Notes: generated by a model not told the origin, from the sequence alone. A DNA stretch of 64,000 bases from JAGVSR01 sp963825555 (GCA_963825555.1 CAWGTZ010000027.1:1-64000), one strand, 5' to 3'; counted from the first letter of the stretch, positions 1 through 9,775 are shown. Translations and numbers: made by a program.

Positions 1-337
1 GATAAATGACTGTGCCCCCGCGAACAAACAGGCTGGCGAGCAACGCCAGTGGTGCTTGCGGTGCGCCTTGAACATAGAGAATTTTGCGTTCAGAATTTTG
101 CAGGCTTCGCACGATTTGGACAACCGCCTGAAGCAGGGACATTATGCCTTTGCGTTCGATCGTGCGGAACGTGATATTGACAATATCGGCGGGCTGCGTG
201 CGCCCCCTGGACCAGGCGATGAATTCGATCGCCAAACCTCTTCGCGCCATATGCAGCGCAGCCATACATTGATGCGGCGCTTCGCGATCCGTATGGCCAT
301 AACCAAGATACACCATGTCTGCAGAAGTCTTTGTCAC
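1..337 (-). CDS. Glycosyltransferase family 4, N-terminal part (runs off window)
   Basis: An open minus-strand frame enters from position 337 (GTG) or 316 (ATG) and stays open to the window edge, so only about 112 residues are visible. The start reads MVYLGYGHTDREAPHQ (from 316), followed by a MAALHMARRGLAIEFIAW segment and a hydrophobic LYVQGAPQAPLALLASLF stretch. This looks like the N-terminal Rossmann domain of a GT-B glycosyltransferase; the catalytic C-terminal domain lies outside the window. It is the last visible gene of the minus-strand polysaccharide locus, 75 bp after the Wzy-like gene, so it probably adds a sugar to the lipid-linked repeat. The fold assignment is by pattern only. 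No clear Shine-Dalgarno separates the two start options. Confidence 0.6.
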   Translation of the reverse strand, partial: MTKTSADMVYLGYGHTDREAPHQCMAALHMARRGLAIEFIAWSRGRTQPADIVNITFRTIERKGIMSLLQAVVQIVRSLQNSERKILYVQGAPQAPLALLASLFVRGGTVIY

Positions 338-412
338 TGAAACCCGCCCATGGTGCGGCCGCATCGCTGAGCCGCATCGAAAGACTTTGAGCGCAGTGGC
401 GTCTTGCACCCG

Positions 413-1729
413 CTATGCATAGGCGGAATTTGCGGTTGCAGGAGAAAGCTTGGCGGCGCCGGGAATTCCTGCGCCAGTTTCCCGTATGCAATAATAGGCG
501 ATGGTCAGGAAAATCAGCAATTGCGGTAATTGAATTGAGACATAGAAGAATACGGGTGCATAGGGAATTGTTCCCGGAAGACTGAGAAACAGACACAGGA
601 ATAAAATGGCACGCGGATTTCCATCAGGCTGAGCCAGTTTTGCGACATTGCCGAAAAGCCGCCCGATCAAGAACACGACGAATGATCCGAAATAGTAGAA
701 CTCGCCAAAAAGATCCGAATAGCCGGTCTTGGATGTATAGAAAGCTACGCCGGTTGGATAAATTTCATTGACCCAGTCGTAAGAAATGCCGGGGCCAAGC
801 CGCAGGCTATTTTTTAGATCGTGCCCGATCAGCGAGCCGGGAACATATAGTTCGATAAGATTGTTGTAGATCGAAAACAATCCATATCCGAAGCGCCCTG
901 TAAGATCGTATGCGCCAACAAGCAACATGGCATCGACCACTTCGAGCACCTTGCGGTTGTCCGGCGCAAACAGGTTTGCAACGATTTCACTGAGCGGTAC
1001 ATCGCTGACAATATCGAGATAGGCATCCTGCCCGAAACGGTCGCGCCAATACGGGAAGGCATAAACGATGACAAAGGCAGCTACCAGTCCCAGAACGATG
1101 CTCCATCGCGGAATTTTCAAGCGGCCGGCAAGGACAAATGGAGCGATCAGCGTTATCGGCAAAAGAAGCGATGCCGATCTGCGGCCGGATTGCAGTACTT
1201 CCTGCGCTGGGAAAATGCACATGACTATGGCCAGTAGCAATTGGAGTTTCCTGCCAGAACGTACGTAACAAAAAAGCAGCAGTGAAATGCCGGCCAGATT
1301 CAATCGCGAAAGGGTGGCCCAATAGACAGGCCAGCCGCGCCATTCAGTTACTTGACCTAATTGCATGAGTTGCCACGAGCCGAATGCGCCGGCAGCACTC
1401 ACCGCGAAGGCGATTCGGAAAAGAGCCTTGTCATTGACTTCATAGGTTCGTGGGGTCTGCGTTTGTGACCGGCCGGCAGTCAGGTATCCGGCAAAGAGTG
1501 CAACCGTGCATAGAATGACCATGATTGCGAAGGTCTGGAATGCTTCGTCGGGAACGCGCCAGGGATTGGCAATTGTGATGTAGATTTGCGGCAGGACGAT
1601 AATCAGCAAGCCGATAGAATACAGCATCGGCGCTTCGATGATCCGCCGGGTGTCGCGCATGCCCCAGACGATGCCGCCAAGCGCCAGCAGCGTTATCAGA
1701 ATGAACCAGCTGTCCCGATCCAGAAACAT
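413..1729 (-). CDS. Wzy-like O-antigen/exopolysaccharide polymerase
   Basis: A 438-residue, very hydrophobic protein. The ATG at 1729 is chosen because it sits two bases after the TGA of the flippase gene; the frame is open upstream but there it reads non-protein-like sequence inside the flippase gene. The chain begins MFLDRDSWFILITLLALGG and shows about ten to twelve predicted membrane segments. A long, mainly polar loop around residues 225-320 separates two hydrophobic halves, as in Wzy-type polymerases, which join undecaprenyl-linked repeats on the periplasmic side. Primary sequence is poorly conserved in this group, so the call rests on topology and on neighbouring flippase and glycosyltransferases. 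It seems intact, unlike several neighbours. Confidence 0.6.
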   Translation of the reverse strand: MFLDRDSWFILITLLALGGIVWGMRDTRRIIEAPMLYSIGLLIIVLPQIYITIANPWRVPDEAFQTFAIMVILCTVALFAGYLTAGRSQTQTPRTYEVNDKALFRIAFAVSAAGAFGSWQLMQLGQVTEWRGWPVYWATLSRLNLAGISLLLFCYVRSGRKLQLLLAIVMCIFPAQEVLQSGRRSASLLLPITLIAPFVLAGRLKIPRWSIVLGLVAAFVIVYAFPYWRDRFGQDAYLDIVSDVPLSEIVANLFAPDNRKVLEVVDAMLLVGAYDLTGRFGYGLFSIYNNLIELYVPGSLIGHDLKNSLRLGPGISYDWVNEIYPTGVAFYTSKTGYSDLFGEFYYFGSFVVFLIGRLFGNVAKLAQPDGNPRAILFLCLFLSLPGTIPYAPVFFYVSIQLPQLLIFLTIAYYCIRETGAGIPGAAKLSPATANSAYA

Positions 1730-1731
1730 GC

Positions 1732-3114
1732 TCACGCGTCTCCGTCGCTGCGCCGACGCAAGTTTGTGACGCCGCGCATCATGCCGGCGGCTGTGCTCGT
1801 GATCACAGCCCATGTTTCGTTGAGTTGCAAGAGTTTCGCGCCAATTCCGTTCGGGCGGAAGAAATATCTGTTGACCCAATATATTGTGATGGCTGCATTG
1901 CCGAATTCGAGGACTACCAGCAGCAGTCCAATGACCGGTGTACCGGTACGCGTCGCGGTCAGCGTGGCTATGCCAACTGCAATTGCAGTGAGTAAGGCTA
2001 TCGCGATGATTGCTGCCTGGATACGGTTGGCCGCCAGTAGCAGCACCGAAGCTGCAGAATGAAATGGAAAGGCCAGAACGCTGATAAAGACGAAGGCGGC
2101 CAGAGCCGGGTGATAGGTCATTTGTGCACCCAGCCACACCGTCATGATCTTGTCGCCAAACAGAAGAAGCGGCACGATGATGCACAGCGCTGCTACAAGG
2201 CCCACATGAATGGCTACTATACTCAACTTCTGTATTCTCCGGGTTTGCTTGCGGCCAATGAGAACCGGCAATTCCTGTGCAACCGGGACATTGATGGTTG
2301 TCACGACACTCTTGACCGAATTTGCCAACGTCCGCAGCGCCTGAAGATTACCGGCCACTGCTGGCGAAAGGCACAAGCCTGCAACAAGAGTAAGGCCATG
2401 TGTCTGGAAACCATTGACGACTGGGGTGAGCGCCTGTCCTGCGGCTGCACTTCCCATGGGCGCGAGGAGTGCAATTGCACTGCGTGGACCAGGTGTTCTG
2501 GCGGCAGCGAAAATCCGTATGTCCAATCGGCGCGCATCGATCCACAGTACAAAAAGCAGTATCGCGCGAAACACCAGTAGCCAGGATGCGAAGTGCAGAG
2601 GTTGAGCGCCTGTGCCTATGATGATCATGCCACCAATGAACTCCAATGCAAGCCCCATCGACAAGATGAGCGACAGTCGCGCATTGCGGCCGGCAATCTT
2701 GTAGACGGGTGAGAGCATGAAATATTGCTGTGCGATCACCAGGCTGGCGGCCAGCAAGGCGACGATGGCGACGAACTCGCCGCGGCCAAAATGTTTTGCG
2801 CCAACAACTTCGGGGCCCGTCATTGCGGCCAGGGCGACAACCGCCACAGCGAAGCAACCAGCGAGCACCGGCAAATATACAAGCGTCGTGCGAAACAGCC
2901 GGGCGGCCTCAGGCTCGTTTCCCTCCACCGCAAGCCGGGGAATGTGATTGCCCGCTGCATGCGCGAAACCGAGATCCGGCGATAGCATGCCTGTTGCTAC
3001 CAGCGCGGAAATGAGCACCCATTCTCCATACAGGTCCGGACCCCAGCGCCAGACCATCACGGGAAGCAGCAGCAAAGGTGATAGCGCAGCGATCAGTCGC
3101 CCCAGAAAGGTCAC
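1732..3114 (-). CDS. Wzx-like polysaccharide flippase (MOP/RfbX superfamily)
   Basis: A 460-residue polytopic membrane protein with regularly spaced hydrophobic helices and a start (FLGRLIAALSPLLLLPVMVW) typical of the MOP superfamily of lipid-linked oligosaccharide flippases. It should move the undecaprenyl-diphosphate repeat across the inner membrane. The GTG at 3114 is the first conventional start; the frame opens at 3147, so a CTG/TTG-type start a few codons upstream is possible. It is sandwiched between a GT4 gene (ending at 3148) and the Wzy-like gene with almost no intergenic DNA, indicating one transcript. No frameshift is visible. Wzx versus a generic oligosaccharide transporter cannot be decided from sequence alone. 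Confidence 0.65.
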   Translation of the reverse strand: MTFLGRLIAALSPLLLLPVMVWRWGPDLYGEWVLISALVATGMLSPDLGFAHAAGNHIPRLAVEGNEPEAARLFRTTLVYLPVLAGCFAVAVVALAAMTGPEVVGAKHFGRGEFVAIVALLAASLVIAQQYFMLSPVYKIAGRNARLSLILSMGLALEFIGGMIIIGTGAQPLHFASWLLVFRAILLFVLWIDARRLDIRIFAAARTPGPRSAIALLAPMGSAAAGQALTPVVNGFQTHGLTLVAGLCLSPAVAGNLQALRTLANSVKSVVTTINVPVAQELPVLIGRKQTRRIQKLSIVAIHVGLVAALCIIVPLLLFGDKIMTVWLGAQMTYHPALAAFVFISVLAFPFHSAASVLLLAANRIQAAIIAIALLTAIAVGIATLTATRTGTPVIGLLLVVLEFGNAAITIYWVNRYFFRPNGIGAKLLQLNETWAVITSTAAGMMRGVTNLRRRSDGDA

Positions 3115-3147
3115 CTGTAGATTGACCAGAAGAGCCCGGCGCAGACT

Positions 3148-4198
3148 CTATGGGCAGGAAATTCCAAGATGGTGCAGCAGGGCGCGCGCTATTTCGTGCG
3201 GATGGTGGCGCGCCAGATGTTCTGCAGCTCCGGCCATGAGAGATGTGGCCATGGCAGGGTGTTCCAGCACGGTTCGCAACTTGGCAGCCAGATCAGCTGC
3301 ATCGCCATTGCGGAAAGTCATGCCACACGTGCCGACAGCTTCCGGCAGACCACCGGCTTTTGATGCGATGACCGGGCACCCCGCCGCGATCAGCTCCAGC
3401 GCCACGATGCCAAACGGCTCCTGCCAGCGAGACGGTACAATTCCGTAACGGTGACTGGCCAGCAATTGCGCCAGCGCTTCGCCGCGTTTGACGCCTGCAA
3501 AGTCGATGTTTTCATGAATTCCGAATTGCGTAGCGAGCGCTTCCAGCTCTGGCCGCGAATGGCCATCGCCGATGATTGTCGCTGTAAAGTCCACATTCTC
3601 TTGGCGCAGTATCTGCAGCGCATGCAGCATTGCGTCCACGCCTTTGTCCGGAACAAGCCTGCCGAGAAAGACAAAATCGCGGGTTTTGGCGATGCCGCTT
3701 GTGGCGGCAAACAGGGGGGCATCGAATGGATTGGGAACAACGTCGTGCGAGCCGATCTGTCCAGCCAGGAATGCGCTGCATGCAACATTGCGTGTCCGGC
3801 GCATCAGGCAATGTTGCATCATGCCCTGCACGGCGCCGCCCTGATGAAAAATCAATGTTGGCTTGTTTTGGAAAAACACCGGCCATCCCGTTCGCACGGA
3901 GGGGCCAAGGATGATGCTGCCATCGCATTCCCGAAAGTGCTGCAACTGGAGCATGGGGTTTGTGGTGCGCACGACAGGATAAGAAAAGTTCTGCTTCGCC
4001 GCGCCAGCGTCCTCGCTGGTAAGAAGAACGGCCTGACAGCCGAGGTCGCCCAGCGCCTGCATCAGGAGATCGGCAATCACCGGTATGCCGCCAAGGGTGG
4101 GGAAAAAACTGGTGCGAGGCCACCAGGATGCGTGGATGACTGGCTTGCGTTTTGGTCGTGCCTTGCGGTTTGGGCAAGCTACCGCCGTTCGGGTGCAA
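3148..4198 (-). pseudogene. GT4 glycosyltransferase broken by a frameshift at a homopolymer
   Basis: The main frame encodes a GT-B glycosyltransferase: TLGGIPVIADLLMQAL near the N-terminus, a VPNPFDAPLF linker, VFLGRLVPDKGVDAML, and the nucleotide-sugar EPFGIVALELIAAG motif with the E-x7-E spacing of GT4. The expected first strand, RILVASHQFF, is in a different frame (ATG 4198). The two frames meet at the run of six A and four G at 4099-4108 on the plus strand. A one-base change there would restore a normal protein of about 350 residues. It is either a pseudogene or a homopolymer sequencing error. The role would be elongation of the repeat unit next to the Wzx/Wzy genes. Confidence 0.65.
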
Positions 4199-4365
4199 CG
4201 ATGTTGCACCCGTTTTCGGCGTTGATGACGATCCTGCAGGAAACGCCTGAATTTTCAGCGTTCTCCGCGCATGTGCAAGGACTGGATCATGGCAACGAGC
4301 CTGGCAGATGATTCCCGTGTGCGCGTCACGGCCATGCGGAATGGCTAACCTGCAAAAGGTTCGCC

Positions 4366-4898
4366 TTAAGGTAATAAACCGATACGCCGCAGGGCTTCAG
4401 GTGACATGCCCCTGGTTCCGGCAAGAAGCGTTTGCATGTCGATTCGCTCTTGTTCGGGCATTGCAGCGATGACCAGCGTCAGTCGCGACATATGCCAGGC
4501 TGTCATGTGTTGCCAGCCAATGGCGGTATCTCGAGCGACGCGCTCTTTCAGGGAACGGTCGAGTTGGCTCCAGTTTGCAAGTCCAAGCATGACACGTGGA
4601 AGGATGACATTGCCTTCGTTTGGCGCAGCAAGAAATGCCATCGACAAAGCCTGCCGGAAAGTGTCTTGCTTTCCGCTTTCACGGGCGGCGGTTTCTGCAA
4701 GCATCAACCATTGAACGGCCGCCAGCGGCCGTCTCTGGAGCCTACGTCTAGCTGTTTGCGTGCCGCCGCAGGCAAAATGGCTGGCAGGCCAGATCGTGCA
4801 AAGGACGGATAGCCCGGCAAGTCTTGCAGCCTCGGGCGCTGCGAGCCGAGCATCGCAAGCGCCAGTATGAATGCAATCGCACCGGTCAATTGCCGCAT
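4366..4898 (-). pseudogene. Exported hypothetical protein of polysaccharide locus, frameshifted
   Basis: The start (ATG 4898) gives a signal-peptide-like MRQLTGAIAFILALAMLG, then PRLQDLPGYPSFARSGLPAIL up to about 4745, where this frame runs into a stop. The matching C-terminal half (PLAAVQWLMLAETAARESG, then APNEGNVILPRVMLGLANW and an end at EALRRIGLLP) is in another frame ending at 4366. The junction lies around 4735-4755. Joined, the product would be about 175 residues with a helical, repeat-like second half. I do not recognise a named family; such small exported proteins are common beside co-polymerase genes in alphaproteobacterial polysaccharide loci. It starts 77 bp after the Wzc-type gene. 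Confidence 0.45.
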
Positions 4899-4974
4899 GG
4901 CCAACCCTGGCGGGAAAATTGCCGGGAAACATTTCCGGCGTGTTTGTAAAAGTCCGGCGATGCCCAAGCGCTGG

Positions 4975-7117
4975 CTAGTTGGAATAATACTTCCCATAGG
5001 GTTTTGTACCGTAACCGCTGCCATAACCATAGCGGGCATATTTGCGCTGCTTGTTTTCATTGACGAAATTCAGCACCGCACCGGAAATGCGCTGACCTGA
5101 TTCCAGGTCCCGGATGGTGCGTTGAACGGCATCGCGATCAGTTGTTCCCCAGCGAACCACAACAACAGTGTTGTCGACCAGTCGCGACAGCACCTTGGAG
5201 TCGACCACGGGCCCCACGGGCGGCGAGTTCAGGACAATATAGTCAAAATTTTCCCGGGCAGAATCGAGCCAGGACTTCATGCGCTCGGAACCGAGCATAT
5301 CTGAAGGATTTGGGCGATTTGTTCCCGCCGGCATGGCGTAGACGCCCAATCGGTCCACATAGCGGATCGCTTCGCTGGCATCGGCCGTTCCGGCCAGCAC
5401 GTCGACGAGGCCCTTTTCGTTTGACAGGCCAAGATACCTGGTCGTTGCGGGATGCCGCAGGTCGGCATCGATAATCAGGACTTTCTGGCCCGCCAGTGCT
5501 GCAGAGGTGGCCATCGACATAGCGATGGTTGTCTTGCCTTCATTGGGGAATGCAGACGTGACCAGCACCACTTTCACATGATGATCGACGTCCGACATCT
5601 GAATGCCCGAGCGCAGGGCGCGGATCGATTCGGAAAACTGCGACAGCGGTTTGGCAATTACATAGGCGGCCGGGTCAAGCGACTGGCCATCGACAATCAA
5701 TTGTCTGTTCTTGAGTTCAACAATGGAAGCCAGCAGGGGAACACCGAGAATGGCTTCGATCTGGTCGGGCCGTGTGAAGCCTCCATTCAGTTGTTCACGC
5801 AAGAAAGCTGTTCCGATTTCGGCAAGCAGCCCCATCAACGCCGAGAGAAACAATATGCGGTTGGAACGCGGCGCAGTCTGGCCCGCCCCGCGCGCCGGTG
5901 CGGATCATCCGTGCTTCGCGCGCTTCGAACGTCGATTGTTCTGATGCGATTTTGGCCTTCGTCAGGAAGTTTTCGAACAATGTCTTGTTTGCGGCCGCCG
6001 AGCGTTCCAGTTCGCGCAACCGGATCATTGTTTTCTCGTCAGCACCGCCCTGGCCGGTAACTTCGCGCAGGCTTTTCTCAATCGCCTCGGTACGCGCCAG
6101 CGCCAGCCGGTATTCGTTTTCGACGTTGTCGGCGATGCGCTTGATCTCTCCATTGATCGCGCTTTGCACGTCGGCGCGTTCGGCGCGAACATTCACCACC
6201 AGCGGATGGCGTGCGCCATAGCGTGCGCCCAGATCGGCCTCCCGTTGTGTAACAGTCGACAATTGAGTGCGCAGATTACTGATGGTGGGCGAACGCATGA
6301 CATCCGGGAGCGATGCCAGATTGCCTTTCTTCTCGCGCACCGCACGCACAAGATCGACGCGTGTCTTTTTCTCGGCCAGATCGGCCCGTGCCGCAACCAG
6401 ACGGCTGTTGATCTCGCCGAGCTGTTGCTGGGTCATCGTGACTTGTCCGCCGGCGCCGATTAGCCCGTTGCTTGAGCGGAAATCGGCAACTGCGGTTTCC
6501 GATAGGCGCAATTGCTCGCGCAAGGACACGAGGCGATCACTGAGCCATACAGATGCACGCTTGGCTGCATCCAGCCTCGCGTCGAGCGTATCCACGACAT
6601 AGGCATCGGCCACCGCATTGGCCAGGCGCACAGCCTTGGCCGGATCACGCGAAGATACCGAAATGATCAGCACGTAAGAATAGCCTGAACGCCTGACAGA
6701 AACCGCGCCGGCCAGACGCGCGGCGCTGGCGTTAGCCTCGTCATCGAGGTTTCGCGATTGTGCTTGAGTTGGCTTGGCGGCAGGGCTTTCCTTTGTCTGA
6801 ACTGGAAGCAGGGACCAAAGTGAGGCGATCCATGATTTGCCGTTCTTGCCTGCGCTATCGCCTGTGCCGAATTCAGGATCCCTGACAAGATCCAGTTTCT
6901 CCACAACGCGACGCAGCAGCGAGGAAGAATTGATGATTGCAATCTGGCTCTCGATTGTCCCGACGTCGTAAAGATTGAGCTGCGGTGTTGTTTCACCGGA
7001 ATTGGGGTTGTTTTCCTTGCGCGGGTCGAGCAGCACTTGCGCCGAGGCTGTAAAATAAGCGGTTTGTCGCGACAGGTGTACGACCCCGAGCATCAGGCCA
7101 GCCAGGGTCATGAACAC
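4975..7117 (-). pseudogene. Wzc/ExoP-type polysaccharide co-polymerase and BY-kinase, frameshifted
   Basis: The N-terminal frame (ATG 7117) has a membrane segment, the Wzz-like ASAQVLLDPRK stretch and a long coiled coil. It then runs out of frame after ASEQSTFEAREARMIR. The second frame resumes as QTAPRSNRILFLSALMGLL, the second membrane segment, followed by a kinase domain: Walker A FPNEGKTTIA, Walker A' VLIIDADLR, Walker B VLNSPP, and a tyrosine-rich tail KYARYGYGSGYGTKPYGKYY. The shift lies in the G/C run at about 5881-5893. Joined, it would be near 715 residues, normal for the family, which controls chain length by tyrosine autophosphorylation. The N-terminus may extend to about 7207 (DLRELVGFAWRHYH), but no ATG exists there. 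Confidence 0.75.
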
Positions 7118-7471
7118 GATCAGGTGATAATGACGCCAGGCAAAGCCAACAAGCTCACGAAGATCAAAAGATCTTCCGAGTTTCGTTTCAGACTGCTGAT
7201 GCGCAAGTTATTCAGCAAATCGGTTTCAGCTCCTGTGCCCTGTCCGTCCTGATTGGGCGTGCATTGTAGCGCGCCAATTACGCTGCGTCCCGCTGGCGCT
7301 GGCTGGGGTGCTGCCATGCAGCGCGTATCTGCCGTGCACGGTCTCCGCAGGGCAATTCCTGCGATCGCTCGTCGTCAGCTTTTGGCAATCGAATCCTTAA
7401 ATCCGTGAGCTTGTTCTGATGCTGAAAAAAGGGCTGACGGCTCTTTCAGCGCCAGTATCGCCCGGCGACAG
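7118..7471 (-). other. Gap between ligase remnant and Wzc-type gene
   Basis: About 350 bases without a convincing complete gene. The part next to 7117 continues the Wzc frame upstream with good similarity to the family's pre-membrane segment, stopping at a TAA at 7208-7210. A second frame begins at 7317 and reads MAAPQPAPAGRSVIGAL before entering the same DNA out of frame. So the true N-terminus of the Wzc-type protein may itself be split across two frames. No promoter or terminator was recognised. Confidence 0.3.
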
Positions 7472-8030
7472 TCATTGTCCCGATGACGGGTCGCCCGTGT
7501 CCTGGCTGGACGAGAAGGATTGCGCCAGCCCGGCCCCGAGCAATGCGGCAAAATGCAGGGTAATAGCTTGCAACTGCAATGAAAAATCCACGCATGCGTG
7601 GCTCGCGATCAGTGCAGCGCTTGCTACAGCTACGGCCGGCACTTCTATAGCCCTGTGCCGTGCCCGCGCGCCGCGCAGGATTTTCCACACAATTCCCGAG
7701 ATACAGAAAAATAAAGGCCAGGCCCGCCGGTATCCCCAATCCATGCAGGGTCTCCAGCCAGGAATTATGTGCTTTGTCCCAAACATAGCGAATATCCAGC
7801 GACCCATCCCGTACCATGGGAAAAGCATCGGCAAATGCGCCATAACCATATCCGAGCCATGGATTGGCAAGGATAGCGTTCCAGATCATCGGCCAAACCG
7901 CCTTGCGGCCACCGTCAATGACGCCATCCTGCGCAACGCGGTTCATCAGGAGGTCGCCGTAGAGAAATAGGCCACCTGCAATGGCGAGGGCGGCGATGGC
8001 AAGCAGCGTTTTCCTGAAAGCTTCCATCAT
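7472..8030 (-). pseudogene. O-antigen ligase/polymerase remnant: 5'-truncated and frameshifted
   Basis: Only the C-terminal part of a WaaL/Wzy-family membrane protein remains. It contains the characteristic periplasmic loop motif NPWLGYGYGAFADAFP and VWDKAHNSWLETLHGLGIP, with the conserved histidine, then a membrane helix that breaks frame at about 7693-7702. The matching tail, HACVDFSLQLQAITLHFAALLGAGLAQ, is in the next frame and ends at 7472. Family members are usually 400 residues or more, so the first half is missing. The surviving sequence starts just downstream of the stop codon of the glycosylphosphotransferase gene (8080), suggesting a recombination joint. The product is very unlikely to be functional. 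Confidence 0.7.
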
Positions 8031-8079
8031 GGCCGTGAGATCCTGGCCCGCTGTCGTCGCGGCGTTAGATCAGCCTCAG

Positions 8080-9564
8080 CTAATGCGCGTTGCGGGCGGT
8101 GAGCACCGCCCAGATGGTCCGCGCCAGGATCTGCAGATCGAGTCCGACAGACCATTTGCGGATGTAGTCGAGATCGGCGTTGACCCGTCCTTCGATGCAA
8201 TTCTGTGTGCGCGTTTCGCCGCGGAAACCTTTTACCTGCGCAAGACCGGTCAGACCGGGCTTCACCTGATGCCGGTGCGCGTAGGTTTCGACAATCTCGC
8301 CAAATCTTACGTCGTGCTCGGCCAGGTGCGGTCTTGGCCCCACGAGCGACATGTCACCCCTGAGCACGTTCAAGAGCTGTGGAAGTTCATCGAGGCTGGT
8401 CCGACGAAGTATCCGGCCGACGCGGGTGACTCGCTGGTCGCCTGGAGTAGCCTGACGTGCTTCGTCCTCAGGCCGCTGCACGGTCATGGTGCGGAACTTC
8501 CATATCTCGACAGGCCGCAGATTGAAACCGCTGCGGTACTGACGAAAGAGAACCGGACCCCGGCTTTCGAGTTTGATTGCCAGTGCGATCAGCGGAAACA
8601 GCGGAAGAGTCACGAGGAGGATCAGCGAGCCGAAAACGATGTCTTCGGCCCGCTTCAGGACGGGGCCCCAATCACCTAAAGGTTTTTTTTTTACGTCGAG
8701 GAGGCCCACGGATCCCAAGGCGGAGACATTGTGAGCCGGTCCACCATCGACGAGATCCGAAGAAATGTGCGTCACGATATGCACGCTGACCGGCAGCGCC
8801 TCGAGCTTGTTGGCTACCGATGCGATGCGCTGGTCAGCCGACTGGGGCAGGGCGATGATGATCTTGTCGATCTCGTCATTGCGAGCGGCTTTGATGAGAT
8901 CATCCAGGCGGCCCGAAACAGGCAGGCCTTCGGGATTGAGGCGGTCGTCGCCCATACGATCGTCGTAAACGCCGGCGAAATGAATGCCGTAAGCGCCGGC
9001 CGAGAGGTGCTCCTTCACGCGGCGGGCGATCTGGCCGGCACCGAACACGGCGACACGCTCGTCGAAGGCCCCGTTGCGGGTCAGGTATCCAAAGAGAGGA
9101 TGGGCAAATGCGCGATTGAAGAGCAGAAGCGTGTAACCGGCCGACAGCGCGACGCTGAACCAGATCCACTGGTGTCCGGCGCGGATCGCATGGGGAACGC
9201 CCAGCCCCATGAGGCCCCCCATCGTAAGCGCTATAATGACGAATATCTTGCCCGGATTGTGTGGGAAGTCGTGCATCCTGTCGGTGGCGTACATGCCGTT
9301 GAAGCGCAGCAGCATGTGCACGATGATGCCGGCGGCGAAGCCGGCCTGAAGAAGCAACTGCCAATCCGCGACGATTCCGCCGGCCCGGCTATAGATGAAG
9401 GCCGGTAAGAGGAAGCCCATCACGACGGCAATTAGATCGGCGACGCCGACCAGATCTGCGGCGACCTTGCGCGAGATGCGCATCTTTGTCTTGGTTCGCG
9501 ACGCCGGTACGGCGGGGACAGTGCCTTCTTGGGCGATCTGCGGTTCGGTGACGGTGGTCGACAT
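8080..9564 (-). CDS. Polyprenyl glycosylphosphotransferase (WcaJ/PssY/HfsE type)
   Basis: A 494-residue priming enzyme that would transfer a sugar-1-phosphate to undecaprenyl phosphate at the inner membrane. Four to five N-terminal membrane helices are followed by a Rossmann-like CoA-binding_3 domain (VAVFGAGQIARRV), a fifth helix (FGSLILLVTLPLFPLIALAI) and the Bac_transf catalytic domain. That domain shows FRQYRSGFN, WKFRTM, RTSLDELPQLLNVLRGDMSLVGPRP and the C-terminal KPGLTGLAQV motif. Codon use is GC-rich, unlike the genes beyond 8.03 kb. A run of ten A (plus-strand T, 8683-8692) encodes the VKKKPLG segment, a possible slippage site. A 211-bp gap with an inverted repeat lies upstream. Confidence 0.85.
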   Translation of the reverse strand: MSTTVTEPQIAQEGTVPAVPASRTKTKMRISRKVAADLVGVADLIAVVMGFLLPAFIYSRAGGIVADWQLLLQAGFAAGIIVHMLLRFNGMYATDRMHDFPHNPGKIFVIIALTMGGLMGLGVPHAIRAGHQWIWFSVALSAGYTLLLFNRAFAHPLFGYLTRNGAFDERVAVFGAGQIARRVKEHLSAGAYGIHFAGVYDDRMGDDRLNPEGLPVSGRLDDLIKAARNDEIDKIIIALPQSADQRIASVANKLEALPVSVHIVTHISSDLVDGGPAHNVSALGSVGLLDVKKKPLGDWGPVLKRAEDIVFGSLILLVTLPLFPLIALAIKLESRGPVLFRQYRSGFNLRPVEIWKFRTMTVQRPEDEARQATPGDQRVTRVGRILRRTSLDELPQLLNVLRGDMSLVGPRPHLAEHDVRFGEIVETYAHRHQVKPGLTGLAQVKGFRGETRTQNCIEGRVNADLDYIRKWSVGLDLQILARTIWAVLTARNAH

Positions 9565-9652
9565 GTAAACTCCTGATACGCGTCCGGTATTTTTCTACGC
9601 TTTCGGACCTACGAAATCGCTGCCGAGCATATGTCCAACTGGCTAAAATTTT

Positions 9653-9680
9653 ATTGAAGAAACAAGCAAATATCTTCAAT
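9653..9680. repeat. Inverted repeat upstream of the glycosylphosphotransferase gene
   Basis: ATTGAAGA, twelve bases, TCTTCAAT: eight-base perfect arms inside an AT-rich 211-bp gap (9565-9775). It lies about 90 bp upstream of the ATG at 9564. It could be an operator or an mRNA stem-loop. There is no T-run suggesting a terminator. Confidence 0.4.
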
Positions 9681-9775
9681 GCGCGGATACTTAGGATGAA
9701 TGCGTTTTAACCGCTGGGTCGAAGCCAAGCGAGCGCACTCCAGGCGCCAGGACCGTGTCGGAATTCGCTTCCGGT

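Noticed and set aside
56..340. Plus-strand frame at the window start
   Set aside because: The minus strand here encodes a continuous glycosyltransferase N-terminus in keeping with the neighbouring genes.
5795..5853. Two separate genes for membrane and kinase halves of the Wzc-type protein
   Set aside because: Split co-polymerase/kinase pairs exist, but here the second membrane helix straddles the frame change and the only start for the second frame is a TTG inside it, so a frameshifted single gene fits better.
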